Origin: Paenibacillus sp. Root52
Lineage (GTDB): Bacteria; Bacillota; Bacilli; Paenibacillales; Paenibacillaceae
Reading direction: 5' to 3'
NCBI RefSeq assembly: GCF_001426865.1
Contig: NZ_LMFO01000012.1
Span: 63,086-127,085 of the forward strand
DNA length: 64,000 bases
Position 1 is the first letter of the stretch. Every line of letters begins with the position of its first letter. A model generated the notes under the pieces. That model searched no databases. It had not been told where the DNA came from and saw nothing but the letters and a program-made list of their open reading frames with translations. Shown here piece after piece: positions 24,467 to 32,674 of the stretch. The position numbers and the translations under genes are program-made.

Positions 24467-25291
24467 TCAACCTTTGACAGCCCCGGAAGTGAGCCCGCCT
24501 ACAATATACTTTTGCCCAATGAGGAACACAATTAACACGGGCAGTGACGTAAGTACAATATCCGCACTAACTAGATTCCACTGTGCACTGAACTGTCCGA
24601 AGAAATTATATACAGCCAGCGTCATAGGCCACATCTCGACCGTATTGAGCATGTAGAGCGGAGCGGTGAATTCATTCCATACACTGAGGAAATTCAAGAC
24701 AAATACCGTAACCAGCACGGAGGTGAGCAGAGGGACAATAACTTTTAAGAAAAGCTTGATCCCGTTGCATCCATCCATGATGGCAGCCTCGTCTAACTCT
24801 CTTGGAATATTCGATACAAACGCAAACGTAATGAACAGGGAGATGGGAATGCCCATCGCAGTGTAGAGTAGAATCATGCCCACATGTGAATTAATCATGC
24901 CTAGTGTCTTCATCACTTCCATCAATGGAATATAGTTCAGAGGCAATGTAATGCCTAGAATGAGGAAGAAGTATAGGAACTTACTCCACCGGGAGTGATT
25001 CCGAGATAGTGTGAAGGCTGAGAAGGCCACGACAAATACGAGTAAAAGGGAGGATGCTCCTGCATGTAACAGACTGTTGAAGAAGGAGCTACCCAGATGC
25101 CCTTGCTCATATACAATTTTATAATTTTCGAAAATAAACGTCTCTGGAAGTGTTAGTTTCAACACCTTAGCTTCCGCATCAGACTTGAACGAGTTCAGGA
25201 CGATGACGGCAAAAGGAATCAATACAATAAGGCTAAGGATCCATGCCAGCACGTTCAGACATAGGGAAACAAGTCGTTTCTTCAAGCGCAT
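24467..25291 (-). CDS. Sugar ABC transporter permease (MalG/LacG type)
   Basis: 274 residues with six hydrophobic spans and the EAA-loop characteristic of binding-protein-dependent permeases (ELDEAAIMDGCNGIKLFLKV near residue 185). It starts FSKRLVSLCL-like with several basic residues, then a first membrane span. It directly abuts the other permease gene (stop of one, start of the next), so they are translationally linked. The set is a CUT1-type importer; substrate unknown. No ATPase gene is present here, so a shared MsmX-type ATPase is expected. Confidence 0.85.
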   Translation of the reverse strand: MRLKKRLVSLCLNVLAWILSLIVLIPFAVIVLNSFKSDAEAKVLKLTLPETFIFENYKIVYEQGHLGSSFFNSLLHAGASSLLLVFVVAFSAFTLSRNHSRWSKFLYFFLILGITLPLNYIPLMEVMKTLGMINSHVGMILLYTAMGIPISLFITFAFVSNIPRELDEAAIMDGCNGIKLFLKVIVPLLTSVLVTVFVLNFLSVWNEFTAPLYMLNTVEMWPMTLAVYNFFGQFSAQWNLVSADIVLTSLPVLIVFLIGQKYIVGGLTSGAVKG

Positions 25292-26164
25292 CTAGAATTC
25301 CACCTTTCGGTTCATCAAGCGAATAATGAAGAAGGAGATGATCGCCATAATGACAAACAAGATGGTGGATAGTGCACTACCGAGTCCCCAATACCCTTTG
25401 GCAAAAGACGAATACACTGCTGTATTAATGACATCTGTTGCATTACCCGGGCCGCCGTTGGTGAGTACGTAAACAGCATCAAATACCCGTAAGCCATACG
25501 TAATATTTAATACTGTTGCAATGGTGATGGTAGGCATCAGCATCGGTAGGGTGATCTTGAACAGCTTCTGCCAGAAACCTGCGCCGTCAATGGATGCCGC
25601 TTCGTAATAATCACGGGGAATGGCGAGCAATCCCGCAATAAACAGCACCATAATATAGCCCATGCCTTTCCACGTATCCACAGCCATAATGGACGGCATC
25701 GCCCACGTCAGTGAGCCGAGCCAGTTCTGCGCCAGAAAATCAAGTCCGAGCGACCGCAGCGTAACGTTAACAAAGCCATTGTTTGGATCAAGTAGGCTTT
25801 TGAATACTAGACCAATGATGAGGAAGGACAGCACCTGCGGTGAGAAAATAATCATCCGATGAAGATTGGCTGCCTTTACACCACTAACGAGTAGCAAGGC
25901 GAGAAATAGCCCTAATACCGTTTTCGCAATCGATGTAACTAACGTAAATAACACTGTGTTTTTGATAAAAAGCAGATAGGTTGGATCACCCGCCAGAATC
26001 GTGCGAAAATGCTCCAGTCCAACAAAGTTCTTCTCCGAGCTATAGCTGTTCCAGTCGGTGAAGGAATAATATATACCCAGCATGGCGGGAGCGACGATGA
26101 ATAGGAGGTAAAGCACAATCGCTCCGGATGAGAAGTACCAAGGATAAATTTTGTTCGCATTCAT
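25292..26164 (-). CDS. Sugar ABC transporter permease (MalF/UgpA type)
   Basis: 290 residues. ATG 26164 is preferred (AGGTG 9 bases upstream) over GTG 26176. It has six membrane spans and the EAA loop DYYEAASIDGAGFWQKLFKI near residue 190. The family is the MalF/UgpA partner of the downstream permease. It lies between the binding protein gene (56 nt gap) and the second permease gene, typical CUT1 operon order. Confidence 0.85.
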   Translation of the reverse strand: MNANKIYPWYFSSGAIVLYLLFIVAPAMLGIYYSFTDWNSYSSEKNFVGLEHFRTILAGDPTYLLFIKNTVLFTLVTSIAKTVLGLFLALLLVSGVKAANLHRMIIFSPQVLSFLIIGLVFKSLLDPNNGFVNVTLRSLGLDFLAQNWLGSLTWAMPSIMAVDTWKGMGYIMVLFIAGLLAIPRDYYEAASIDGAGFWQKLFKITLPMLMPTITIATVLNITYGLRVFDAVYVLTNGGPGNATDVINTAVYSSFAKGYWGLGSALSTILFVIMAIISFFIIRLMNRKVEF

Positions 26165-26219
26165 AACATGTAACACCTGTCCTTCCTGCCGCGTGCTTCA
26201 CTGTAGTGACACGACACAA

Positions 26220-27524
26220 CTACTGCCATGCCTCATCTTTTAACACTTTGGCTTGTTCCGCCCGACGTTTATCAATATTTTGCAAAATTTGATCAGGAGT
26301 CATAGCGCCGGCAAACATACCCGAGATATCTTTGCCGATATCCATCCATTGAGGATCGATATACTTCACGGCTGCTTGCATAACCGTTCCTTTTTCATGA
26401 CTTTTCTCATAATCGATATAATCTTGTGTCAGCTTAGGTTCAATCTCCGGCCAGCAGATGGTCAGATTACCCTCGCCTCCGTCAAATACACGTTGTAGGT
26501 TGTCATGCTCCGTAATCCAGCGGAAGAATTTCAGCACTTCTTCAGGATGCTTGCTGTTTTTGTTGCCAAACATCGCTGCGGAACCACCTGGATTGACACC
26601 AATTGTTTGGTTATCACCCCAAGGCATGACGAAGAATCCCATATTGTCTTCCATCTCAGGGTAAGCTTCGGAGACTTCTTTTTCAGTACCAGGCACACGC
26701 AGCAGCATTGCTGCTTTTTCTTGACCGAAGGCTTCGATGCCAGCTTCGACCGTGTTGGACAAGAAGTCCTTACCGAAATAGCCGAGATCCGCGAATTCTT
26801 TTAATTGCTCAATAACGGTCTTTAACTGCGTCAGATCTGCGACCTTCATCTCATTGTTGTTCAGCTTCTCATAAGTTCCCGGTGTCGTATGTTCATAGTT
26901 AGGCCCTGTCTCGAACAGGGGGAGTACCTGATACCATCCGCTTGCTGGTGCTTGGTAAAATGGGATGATATCTTGAGCCTTAATTTTCTCGCTAATGGCT
27001 TTAAACTCGGCGTATGTGGTTGGGGGCTCGATGCCCAGCTCATTAAATATCCGTTTGTTATAGTACACATACCAGATTTTCGATGGAGCAAAGGAAACGC
27101 CGTAAACTTTATCGTTATGGCTTACGGTTGGCAGAATTTCTTCGGACATTCGTCCGGCAAATTCCTCATTGGTCAGGTCAATCGCATTCTCTTCTGGTCG
27201 CACATTAGCTGGCATGCTAAGTGGGTCTACATCGACATTGAAGATATCCGGTGCTTCACCAGAAGCGAGTTTTACTTTGATCAGATCTCGCCACTGGGCG
27301 TCAGGCACCACCTGAAAGTCAATTTTTACACCCGTTTCTTGTTCATATTCCTTCGCCATCGTTTGCATAATTCCCGTACGTGGAATGCCACTTTGGCTGG
27401 TTCCAAACGTAAGGGTTACCTTAGCTGAACCTTCCGATGTTTTAGCTGAGTTACAGCCAGCTAGCAGCAATCCGGATACGAGTAACAAGCTAGCTAGTGA
27501 TACCAAAAATCTTTTTTTCATCAT
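26220..27524 (-). CDS. Sugar ABC transporter substrate-binding lipoprotein
   Basis: 434 residues, start at ATG 27522-27524 (GGAGG upstream). A lipoprotein signal peptide with lipobox LLAGC near residue 23 anchors it outside the membrane. The mature part has the family 1 solute-binding fold (VTLTFGTSQSG, GVKIDFQVVPDAQWRDLI, FNVDVDPLSM). It begins the three-gene importer operon and is divergent from the sensor kinase gene (157 nt apart), the usual arrangement for Paenibacillus/Bacillus lpl/yes-type systems where the kinase controls the transporter. Confidence 0.9.
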   Translation of the reverse strand: MMKKRFLVSLASLLLVSGLLLAGCNSAKTSEGSAKVTLTFGTSQSGIPRTGIMQTMAKEYEQETGVKIDFQVVPDAQWRDLIKVKLASGEAPDIFNVDVDPLSMPANVRPEENAIDLTNEEFAGRMSEEILPTVSHNDKVYGVSFAPSKIWYVYYNKRIFNELGIEPPTTYAEFKAISEKIKAQDIIPFYQAPASGWYQVLPLFETGPNYEHTTPGTYEKLNNNEMKVADLTQLKTVIEQLKEFADLGYFGKDFLSNTVEAGIEAFGQEKAAMLLRVPGTEKEVSEAYPEMEDNMGFFVMPWGDNQTIGVNPGGSAAMFGNKNSKHPEEVLKFFRWITEHDNLQRVFDGGEGNLTICWPEIEPKLTQDYIDYEKSHEKGTVMQAAVKYIDPQWMDIGKDISGMFAGAMTPDQILQNIDKRRAEQAKVLKDEAWQ

Positions 27525-27680
27525 TGAACCTCCTGGAAGAATAAGATATGATGTCTTGCAGTACAACGTAATGTAAGCGTATTCTTATGTGTTCAACATT
27601 ACGCTGATTGAGGAATGGGCTCAATAGACAAAAGCGGTCTGTTGGGTGGACATTTTCGAACCCGTAGATTGAGGTGTAAG

Positions 27681-29573
27681 ATGATTCGATACCGTTTTCG
27701 AACGCTGCAGCAAAGCTTGTTTATGTATTACTCGGCAGTTTTTATTGTGTTTGCGCTCATTGTGGCAGGGCTGTTGTACGTTTTTCTGGCCAATGATATT
27801 CGCAGTCGTAGCGAAGAACAGCAGAAACAGCTTGGTGCATCTCTTGTGAGTAATCTGGATCAGGAAGTAGTCAAGATGAACAATTTCTCAATGAATATCG
27901 TTTATTCCAATCTGGTTAAGGAGCACTTTAGTCACTACTTGTCTCCTGCAGAAGGGAGCGAGCAGGGGCTTGCGGAAGATCCAGCATTCTACAAAGATAC
28001 AACCACGCTGATCGACGTCATATTAGCCATCATTAGCAGCTCAAATACAGCCAAGCAGGCTAACATCTATGATGTGAATGGCAAAATGCTAGGGGCGGGG
28101 GCTTTTAACGGACAGATGAATGTCGACTTAACGCAGAGACCTTGGTACAACGAAACCTGGAATCGCAATGGCTGGCGAGTTATTACGATGTTAGATGGAG
28201 GTAGTCTGCCCATGCCTACAGGTGAAGGAGAGTCGGATAGCCGATATGTCTCACTTACACGTGTGTACAAGAACGGGAATTACGTTAGCCAAGGCGTCGT
28301 CGAAATTTTGCAGGATGCTCAGACGATGTTCAACTATTTACATGAAATACAGGCTGGGAATGAAGAGCTGCATATTGATGTAATCGATGAGCGAGGATCG
28401 TTACTATACCCCTTCTCCCGCTCTTCCTCGGAGGATGTTGAGGCAACAATGATGATTAGTTCACAGGATCTGGCTATGATTCGCACAGGGCAGTACCCAT
28501 CGGGGGAAATGCAAGAGGTCGTCCACACGGACAGCAACTCTCCTCAGATGATGACATACATGACCTCAGCCGAAACGGGCTGGACAGTGATCGTAACACA
28601 ATCGAAGCAATCGTTGTTCGTGAGCCTGAACCGGATGGCTACGCTATTTATAGGCGCTACGTTAGGCATGTTATTGCTCATTTTAGTGTTATCGTATCTG
28701 ATCTCCAAAAGAGTCACGTTACCCCTGCATCGACTACAGCGGATCATTCAGAAGATCGGTGTACAAGACCTCGCCACAGGCCAGGATTCGGGTCATTTGT
28801 TCAAGCTGGATCATCCAAGCTCTATACGCGAGATGGATGAATTGAATGATACATTTGTTCGATTGAATCAACAGCTTATGCAGTCCTTTCAGGACATGCT
28901 TGCTCTTAAATCGCAGGAAACGGATACACGTCTATTCGCATTGCAATCCCAGATGAATCCTCACTTCTTATACAATAACATCACGAATATCAGCATCATG
29001 GCCGAAGAGGGCATGAATGACCAGATCGTTGCTTTTTGTGGACATATTACAGCGATGCTTCGTTACATCTCAGCACCTAACCCTGAAGGGGTGACCTTAT
29101 CAGAGGAAATGAATTATTGCGAGCGGTATTTAGAGTGTATGAAAATTCGGTTCGAAGAGGATCTGCATTATACGTTTCATATTCCAGAGGCCATGCACCA
29201 TTTACGTATTCCTATGCTGCTGATCCAGCCCTTATTGGAGAACACCATCAAATATGGACTAGGCGATTCGCCTCCATGGAAGCTGTATGTTGGAGGAGAG
29301 CTGAACGAAGCGGAAGAAACCTGGCAGATTATCGTTGAAGACAACGGACCGGGCATGGAGCCAGAGGTATTGACATCCATACAAGCGTATATTGCATCTT
29401 CAGAGGAATGGGAGCGTATTCCTGATCTTGCGATTAACGGCATGGGGCTGAGGAATATTTGGATACGACTGAAATTGTGGTACGGCTCTAAGGCACAGAT
29501 GCACATCGAGAATAGACTTAACGGCGGGGTCAGAATTACCGTGGGTGGTTCTATTCGAAAGGAGCGTGGCTGA
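27681..29573 (+). CDS. Sensor histidine kinase (YesM family)
   Basis: 630 residues, ATG 27681 after GAGGTGTAAG. A membrane span at ~14-36, a long extracytoplasmic sensor domain, a second span at ~318-340 (FIGATLGMLLLILVLSYLI), HAMP-like linker, then the His_kinase domain with QMNPHFLYN (phosphorylated His ~424) and ATPase motifs VEDNGPGM near residue 553 and GMGLRN. It phosphorylates the response regulator that begins two bases later. The divergent sugar-importer operon is the likely target. Confidence 0.9.
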   Translation: MIRYRFRTLQQSLFMYYSAVFIVFALIVAGLLYVFLANDIRSRSEEQQKQLGASLVSNLDQEVVKMNNFSMNIVYSNLVKEHFSHYLSPAEGSEQGLAEDPAFYKDTTTLIDVILAIISSSNTAKQANIYDVNGKMLGAGAFNGQMNVDLTQRPWYNETWNRNGWRVITMLDGGSLPMPTGEGESDSRYVSLTRVYKNGNYVSQGVVEILQDAQTMFNYLHEIQAGNEELHIDVIDERGSLLYPFSRSSSEDVEATMMISSQDLAMIRTGQYPSGEMQEVVHTDSNSPQMMTYMTSAETGWTVIVTQSKQSLFVSLNRMATLFIGATLGMLLLILVLSYLISKRVTLPLHRLQRIIQKIGVQDLATGQDSGHLFKLDHPSSIREMDELNDTFVRLNQQLMQSFQDMLALKSQETDTRLFALQSQMNPHFLYNNITNISIMAEEGMNDQIVAFCGHITAMLRYISAPNPEGVTLSEEMNYCERYLECMKIRFEEDLHYTFHIPEAMHHLRIPMLLIQPLLENTIKYGLGDSPPWKLYVGGELNEAEETWQIIVEDNGPGMEPEVLTSIQAYIASSEEWERIPDLAINGMGLRNIWIRLKLWYGSKAQMHIENRLNGGVRITVGGSIRKERG

Positions 29574-29574
29574 A

Positions 29575-30384
29575 ATGACGGTTAACTACAGAACCATTAT
29601 TGTGGAGGATGAGGCACTGATCCGCCGTAACGTGTCGCGGAAGTTCAGTGAGCTGGGTACACGATTCGAGGTGATTGGCGAGGCGAGGAACGGGCAGGAG
29701 GCACTGCAACTGATCGAACAGACGGTTCCTGATCTTGTCGTCACCGATATTCAGATGCCCGTGATGAATGGATTAGAGCTGGCGAAGCATCTGTATTTTG
29801 CCTATCCACAAGTGAAAATTGTAATCCTGAGCGGCCATCATGAATTTGAGTATGCTCGTCAGGCGATCAGCTATAAGGTGGAGGATTATTTGCTCAAGCC
29901 GATCTCGGAAGACCAGATTCGTGGACTGCTGGACGCGATGGAACTGAAGCTTGGGAATGTAGTTGATTCTCTCACGCATGTTAGTGCGGCTGTGGACGAA
30001 CAGAGGAAGCCGGAGGATATCGCAGAGGCGGTCAAACTGTACGTGAAGCAGCATTACATGCACGAGATCAGCCTTCAGGATATGGCGGGACAGATGCACT
30101 TTAGCGTGGATTATTTAGGTAAGTGTTTCAAAAAAGTGACGGGCGAAACTCCGCTCAAATATATGACAGGGCTGAGAATTAACGAAGCGAAGCGTATGCT
30201 GGTTGCGCATCAGAAGCTGGACATTCAATCAATAGGCAAAGCCGTTGGCTACGCGGACTCTCATTATTTCAGCCGTATTTTCAAAAATAAAACAGGGGTA
30301 TATCCAAGTGAATATCGTCAACAGTGTACAGAACGAAAAAAAGCTCTGTCCCTGGATCATGAGAGCCATGGCGACTTGAGCTGA
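29575..30384 (+). CDS. Response regulator with AraC-type DNA-binding domain (YesN family)
   Basis: 269 residues, ATG 29575 with AAAGGAG upstream, one base after the kinase stop. Receiver domain: IIVEDEALIRR with acidic pocket, phospho-acceptor Asp in VVTDIQMPVMNG (~56), Lys in EDYLLKPISE. The C-terminal ~100 residues hold the two AraC helix-turn-helix motifs (SLQDMAGQMHFSVDYLGKCF; SIGKAVGYADSHYFSRIF). Together with the kinase it probably activates the divergent importer. Its 3' end abuts the HD-domain gene on the other strand. Confidence 0.9.
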   Translation: MTVNYRTIIVEDEALIRRNVSRKFSELGTRFEVIGEARNGQEALQLIEQTVPDLVVTDIQMPVMNGLELAKHLYFAYPQVKIVILSGHHEFEYARQAISYKVEDYLLKPISEDQIRGLLDAMELKLGNVVDSLTHVSAAVDEQRKPEDIAEAVKLYVKQHYMHEISLQDMAGQMHFSVDYLGKCFKKVTGETPLKYMTGLRINEAKRMLVAHQKLDIQSIGKAVGYADSHYFSRIFKNKTGVYPSEYRQQCTERKKALSLDHESHGDLS

Positions 30385-31014
30385 TTATTCGGCGAGTGCT
30401 TCTTCAGTTATTTTGCGAATATCAATCGGGGAACGGATGCCTTCCTGAATAATATCGGGGAGGATGTGATGGAGGAAGTAGTGAACACAATGAAGGTCAA
30501 TGTTCTTGATTTTGATCAGGGCATAACGATACATTACAATGAATTCTTTCTCCGTATTTCCCCGTTGTAATTCTGCAAAGGCTTCATATACCTGATCCAT
30601 CTTGTCGGCAACTTCAAGAATAAGCCCTTCCACAGATTGATCTTTACCTTCACGCAGTTGACGGCGGAATATGGCTTGGAACTCTTCGGGAATGTTCTCG
30701 TTGATAAAATGCTCAACCATACCTTCCTCGACTTGCTGCAACATCGCACGAAGCTCAAGTGAATAATGCTTAACTGGAGTTTTGATATCTCCAATGAAAA
30801 TCTCGCCGTAATCATGGCTACTGGTGATCTCGTAAAGCTTTTTCCAATCAATCGCTACGCCGTTCTGTTCTTCAATATCGGCGAGCGTTTTGGCGTATTG
30901 CACGACTTTCCATGAATGTGCGGACACGCTGTGTTCCTCAAACTTGAATTTGCCTGGCGTTCGGATAATGCGTTCTAGATCATTCAGAGATCTGAAGTAC
31001 GTGTGTATTCCCAT
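30385..31014 (-). CDS. HD-domain phosphohydrolase (YfbR-like 5'-nucleotidase)
   Basis: About 209 residues. ATG 31014 fits AAAGGATG 11 bases upstream; ATG 31026 would be too close to it. HD metal-site residues are visible: FEEHSVSAHSWKVVQYAKTL (His), ITSSHDYGEIFIGD (HD) and LILEVADKMDQVYE (Asp). YfbR-type enzymes remove phosphate from deoxynucleoside monophosphates. A single-gene unit on the minus strand between the regulator and the nitrite operon. Confidence 0.8.
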   Translation of the reverse strand: MGIHTYFRSLNDLERIIRTPGKFKFEEHSVSAHSWKVVQYAKTLADIEEQNGVAIDWKKLYEITSSHDYGEIFIGDIKTPVKHYSLELRAMLQQVEEGMVEHFINENIPEEFQAIFRRQLREGKDQSVEGLILEVADKMDQVYEAFAELQRGNTEKEFIVMYRYALIKIKNIDLHCVHYFLHHILPDIIQEGIRSPIDIRKITEEALAE

Positions 31015-31173
31015 ATAAGCGATCATCCTTTGGTCGTTAGATATGTTAAGGCATGGTTCGACTATACGACTAATATGTAAACGGCGGATTAACGCTGAGG
31101 TTGTGAAAGGTAAAAGGTCACAAGGGAAATAAAGTCATGACATAAAAAACTTAACGTAGAAAAATAGAACGTA

Positions 31174-31210
31174 AAAAACCATGCCCTCTGAGAGTCCAGA
31201 GAATGCATGG
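31174..31210 (-). terminator. Terminator of the nirBDC operon
   Basis: On the minus strand CCATGCATTCTCTG and CAGAGGGCATGG pair and are followed by TTTTTTAC. Confidence 0.65.
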
Positions 31211-31231
31211 TGTATAGCATGAGAGCATGAG

Positions 31232-32020
31232 TCATTGACGGGTTTTCTTTCTCACAGGTGATACGAACCAATAGGCCATCCCAACAAACAAAGCCCCTCC
31301 GACAATGTTACCGAGTGTGACTGGAATCATATTATCGAACCAGCCTGCCAGCGTGATGGTATCCGGATGGTTTGGCAGTAACCAAGATAAGGAGAGCAAT
31401 GTCATATTGGCAACGCTATGCTCATATCCACTGGCGATAAATGCGTACAGACACCACCAGATCAATACAAGCTTGGCAATGTCCTCTTTTGTGCGTGAAG
31501 ACATCCAGATGGCTAGACAGACGAGCCAGTTACAGAGAATGCCGCGGAAGAATAGCTCAGTAACGGGGGCTGCCATCTTCTTAGCAGAAACGGCAAAGAG
31601 CAGATGCTCTGGTGTAGCTGTCTTGAACAAACCACTGCCTACAATGAGCAGACTCAGAATGACCGCGCCGATCAGATTGCCGAGAAAGACAAGTCCCCAG
31701 TTCTTCATCGTGTCTTTCACGGTAGTGCGACCTGCTAACGTACTCATGGTAAAAAACATATTGTTACCCGTAAACAGCTCCGATCCTGCAAAAATGACAA
31801 GGGTGAGCGCGAGCCCGAAGGACATGCCCATCAGGATCATTTGAAAAGGTGATTGCGCCGCCAGAAGCGGAGCGCCGATACTGAAGATTAGAATAATGCC
31901 AAGGCCTACATATGCACCAGCCATCAAGGCTGATACCATATAACGTGCTAGACCTGAATTCATTTGATCTCTTTTTTTGACCGCGGCTTCAATAATTCCT
32001 TCAACATTAGGTGTGTACAT
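31232..32020 (-). CDS. nirC: Formate/nitrite transporter (NirC/FocA family)
   Basis: 262 residues from ATG 32020 (GGGGGA six bases upstream); ATG 32035 overlaps the ribosome site. Six membrane spans. FNT features: GAYVGLGIILIFSIG, NMFFTMSTLAGRTT with the GNL segment FLGNLIGAVILS, SGYEHSVANM with the conserved His. Being the last gene of nirBDC it probably imports nitrite or exports it to avoid toxicity. No formate-lyase gene is nearby, which favours nitrite. Confidence 0.85.
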   Translation of the reverse strand: MYTPNVEGIIEAAVKKRDQMNSGLARYMVSALMAGAYVGLGIILIFSIGAPLLAAQSPFQMILMGMSFGLALTLVIFAGSELFTGNNMFFTMSTLAGRTTVKDTMKNWGLVFLGNLIGAVILSLLIVGSGLFKTATPEHLLFAVSAKKMAAPVTELFFRGILCNWLVCLAIWMSSRTKEDIAKLVLIWWCLYAFIASGYEHSVANMTLLSLSWLLPNHPDTITLAGWFDNMIPVTLGNIVGGALFVGMAYWFVSPVRKKTRQ

Positions 32021-32072
32021 GTCGGTTTCCCCCATACTTAAGCATCAATCCCATGTGTTACCTGGACTGCAG

Positions 32073-32399
32073 CTATACTGCAATCCAGACCGTTCCATTT
32101 TCCACTTTGACCGAGTACATCTGAACCTGTCCTTGGTCGGGAGCTTGCACTAGACCTGTGCTAAGATCGATTTTCCAATCGTACAGTGGGTCATAGAGGT
32201 AATGACCTGACACAATGCCTTCGGCAAGTGGTCCGCCTTTCGGATGCGGGTTTCGATTATCTGCTGCGAAGATGGTGCCATCCGAGGCAAGAAATACAGC
32301 GAGCTGTTTGCCTTGAATCTCAACGACTCTACCAATGCGAGGTAGAAATTCATCAATCGTTCCGGCAGGGTAATAGGTGCCGGCTGGTTTAGTTGTCAT
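32073..32399 (-). CDS. nirD: Assimilatory/dissimilatory nitrite reductase small subunit (NirD)
   Basis: 108 residues, ATG at 32397-32399. Rieske-like fold: VVEIQGKQLAVFLASDG, NRNPHPKGGPLAEGIVSGHY and PLYDWKIDLSTG. As in NirD in general, the Cys/His iron ligands of true Rieske proteins are absent (NRNPHPKGG for C.H..G, PLYDW for CPLH.W). It partners with NirB, which lies upstream on the same strand, separated by the dispersed repeat. Confidence 0.9.
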   Translation of the reverse strand: MTTKPAGTYYPAGTIDEFLPRIGRVVEIQGKQLAVFLASDGTIFAADNRNPHPKGGPLAEGIVSGHYLYDPLYDWKIDLSTGLVQAPDQGQVQMYSVKVENGTVWIAV

Positions 32400-32421
32400 A
32401 TTGAACTCTCCTTATCTGTAT

Positions 32422-32653
32422 TATATAGGTTCAACTAAAGCTGGTTTACACTTGCCACTTCGATAACAGAATAACCTTCCGATCGCTGTTATCCCCAGAT
32501 TTTTTCGATTCCTTTCTTCAAAGGGGAAATCCGGAGATGGCGTATGCTTCCGAAGTAGCTTTCTTTCAGAAAGCTTTGAGGCGAACGCTTCGCTTCTACA
32601 CGTTATTTCTGTCCTCTCCGTTCTCGTGTAAAAAGTTTAGTAGAACTTATATA
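32422..32653 (-). repeat. Dispersed intergenic repeat, copy B, with terminal inverted arms
   Basis: About 232 bases between nirD and nirB. The left end (TATATAGGTTCAACTAAAGC, then TTTACAC, then ACAGAATAAC) and the reversed right end (TATATAAGTTCTACTAAAC, TTTACAC, ACAGAAATAAC) form an imperfect inverted repeat. Inside is a short palindrome AGCTTTCT/AGAAAGCT. A related, truncated copy lies at 21866-22003 on the opposite orientation. No coding potential seen, so it resembles a MITE or a structured RNA element. Confidence 0.6.
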
Positions 32654-32674
32654 GAGTAAAGCTTACATCCGATT

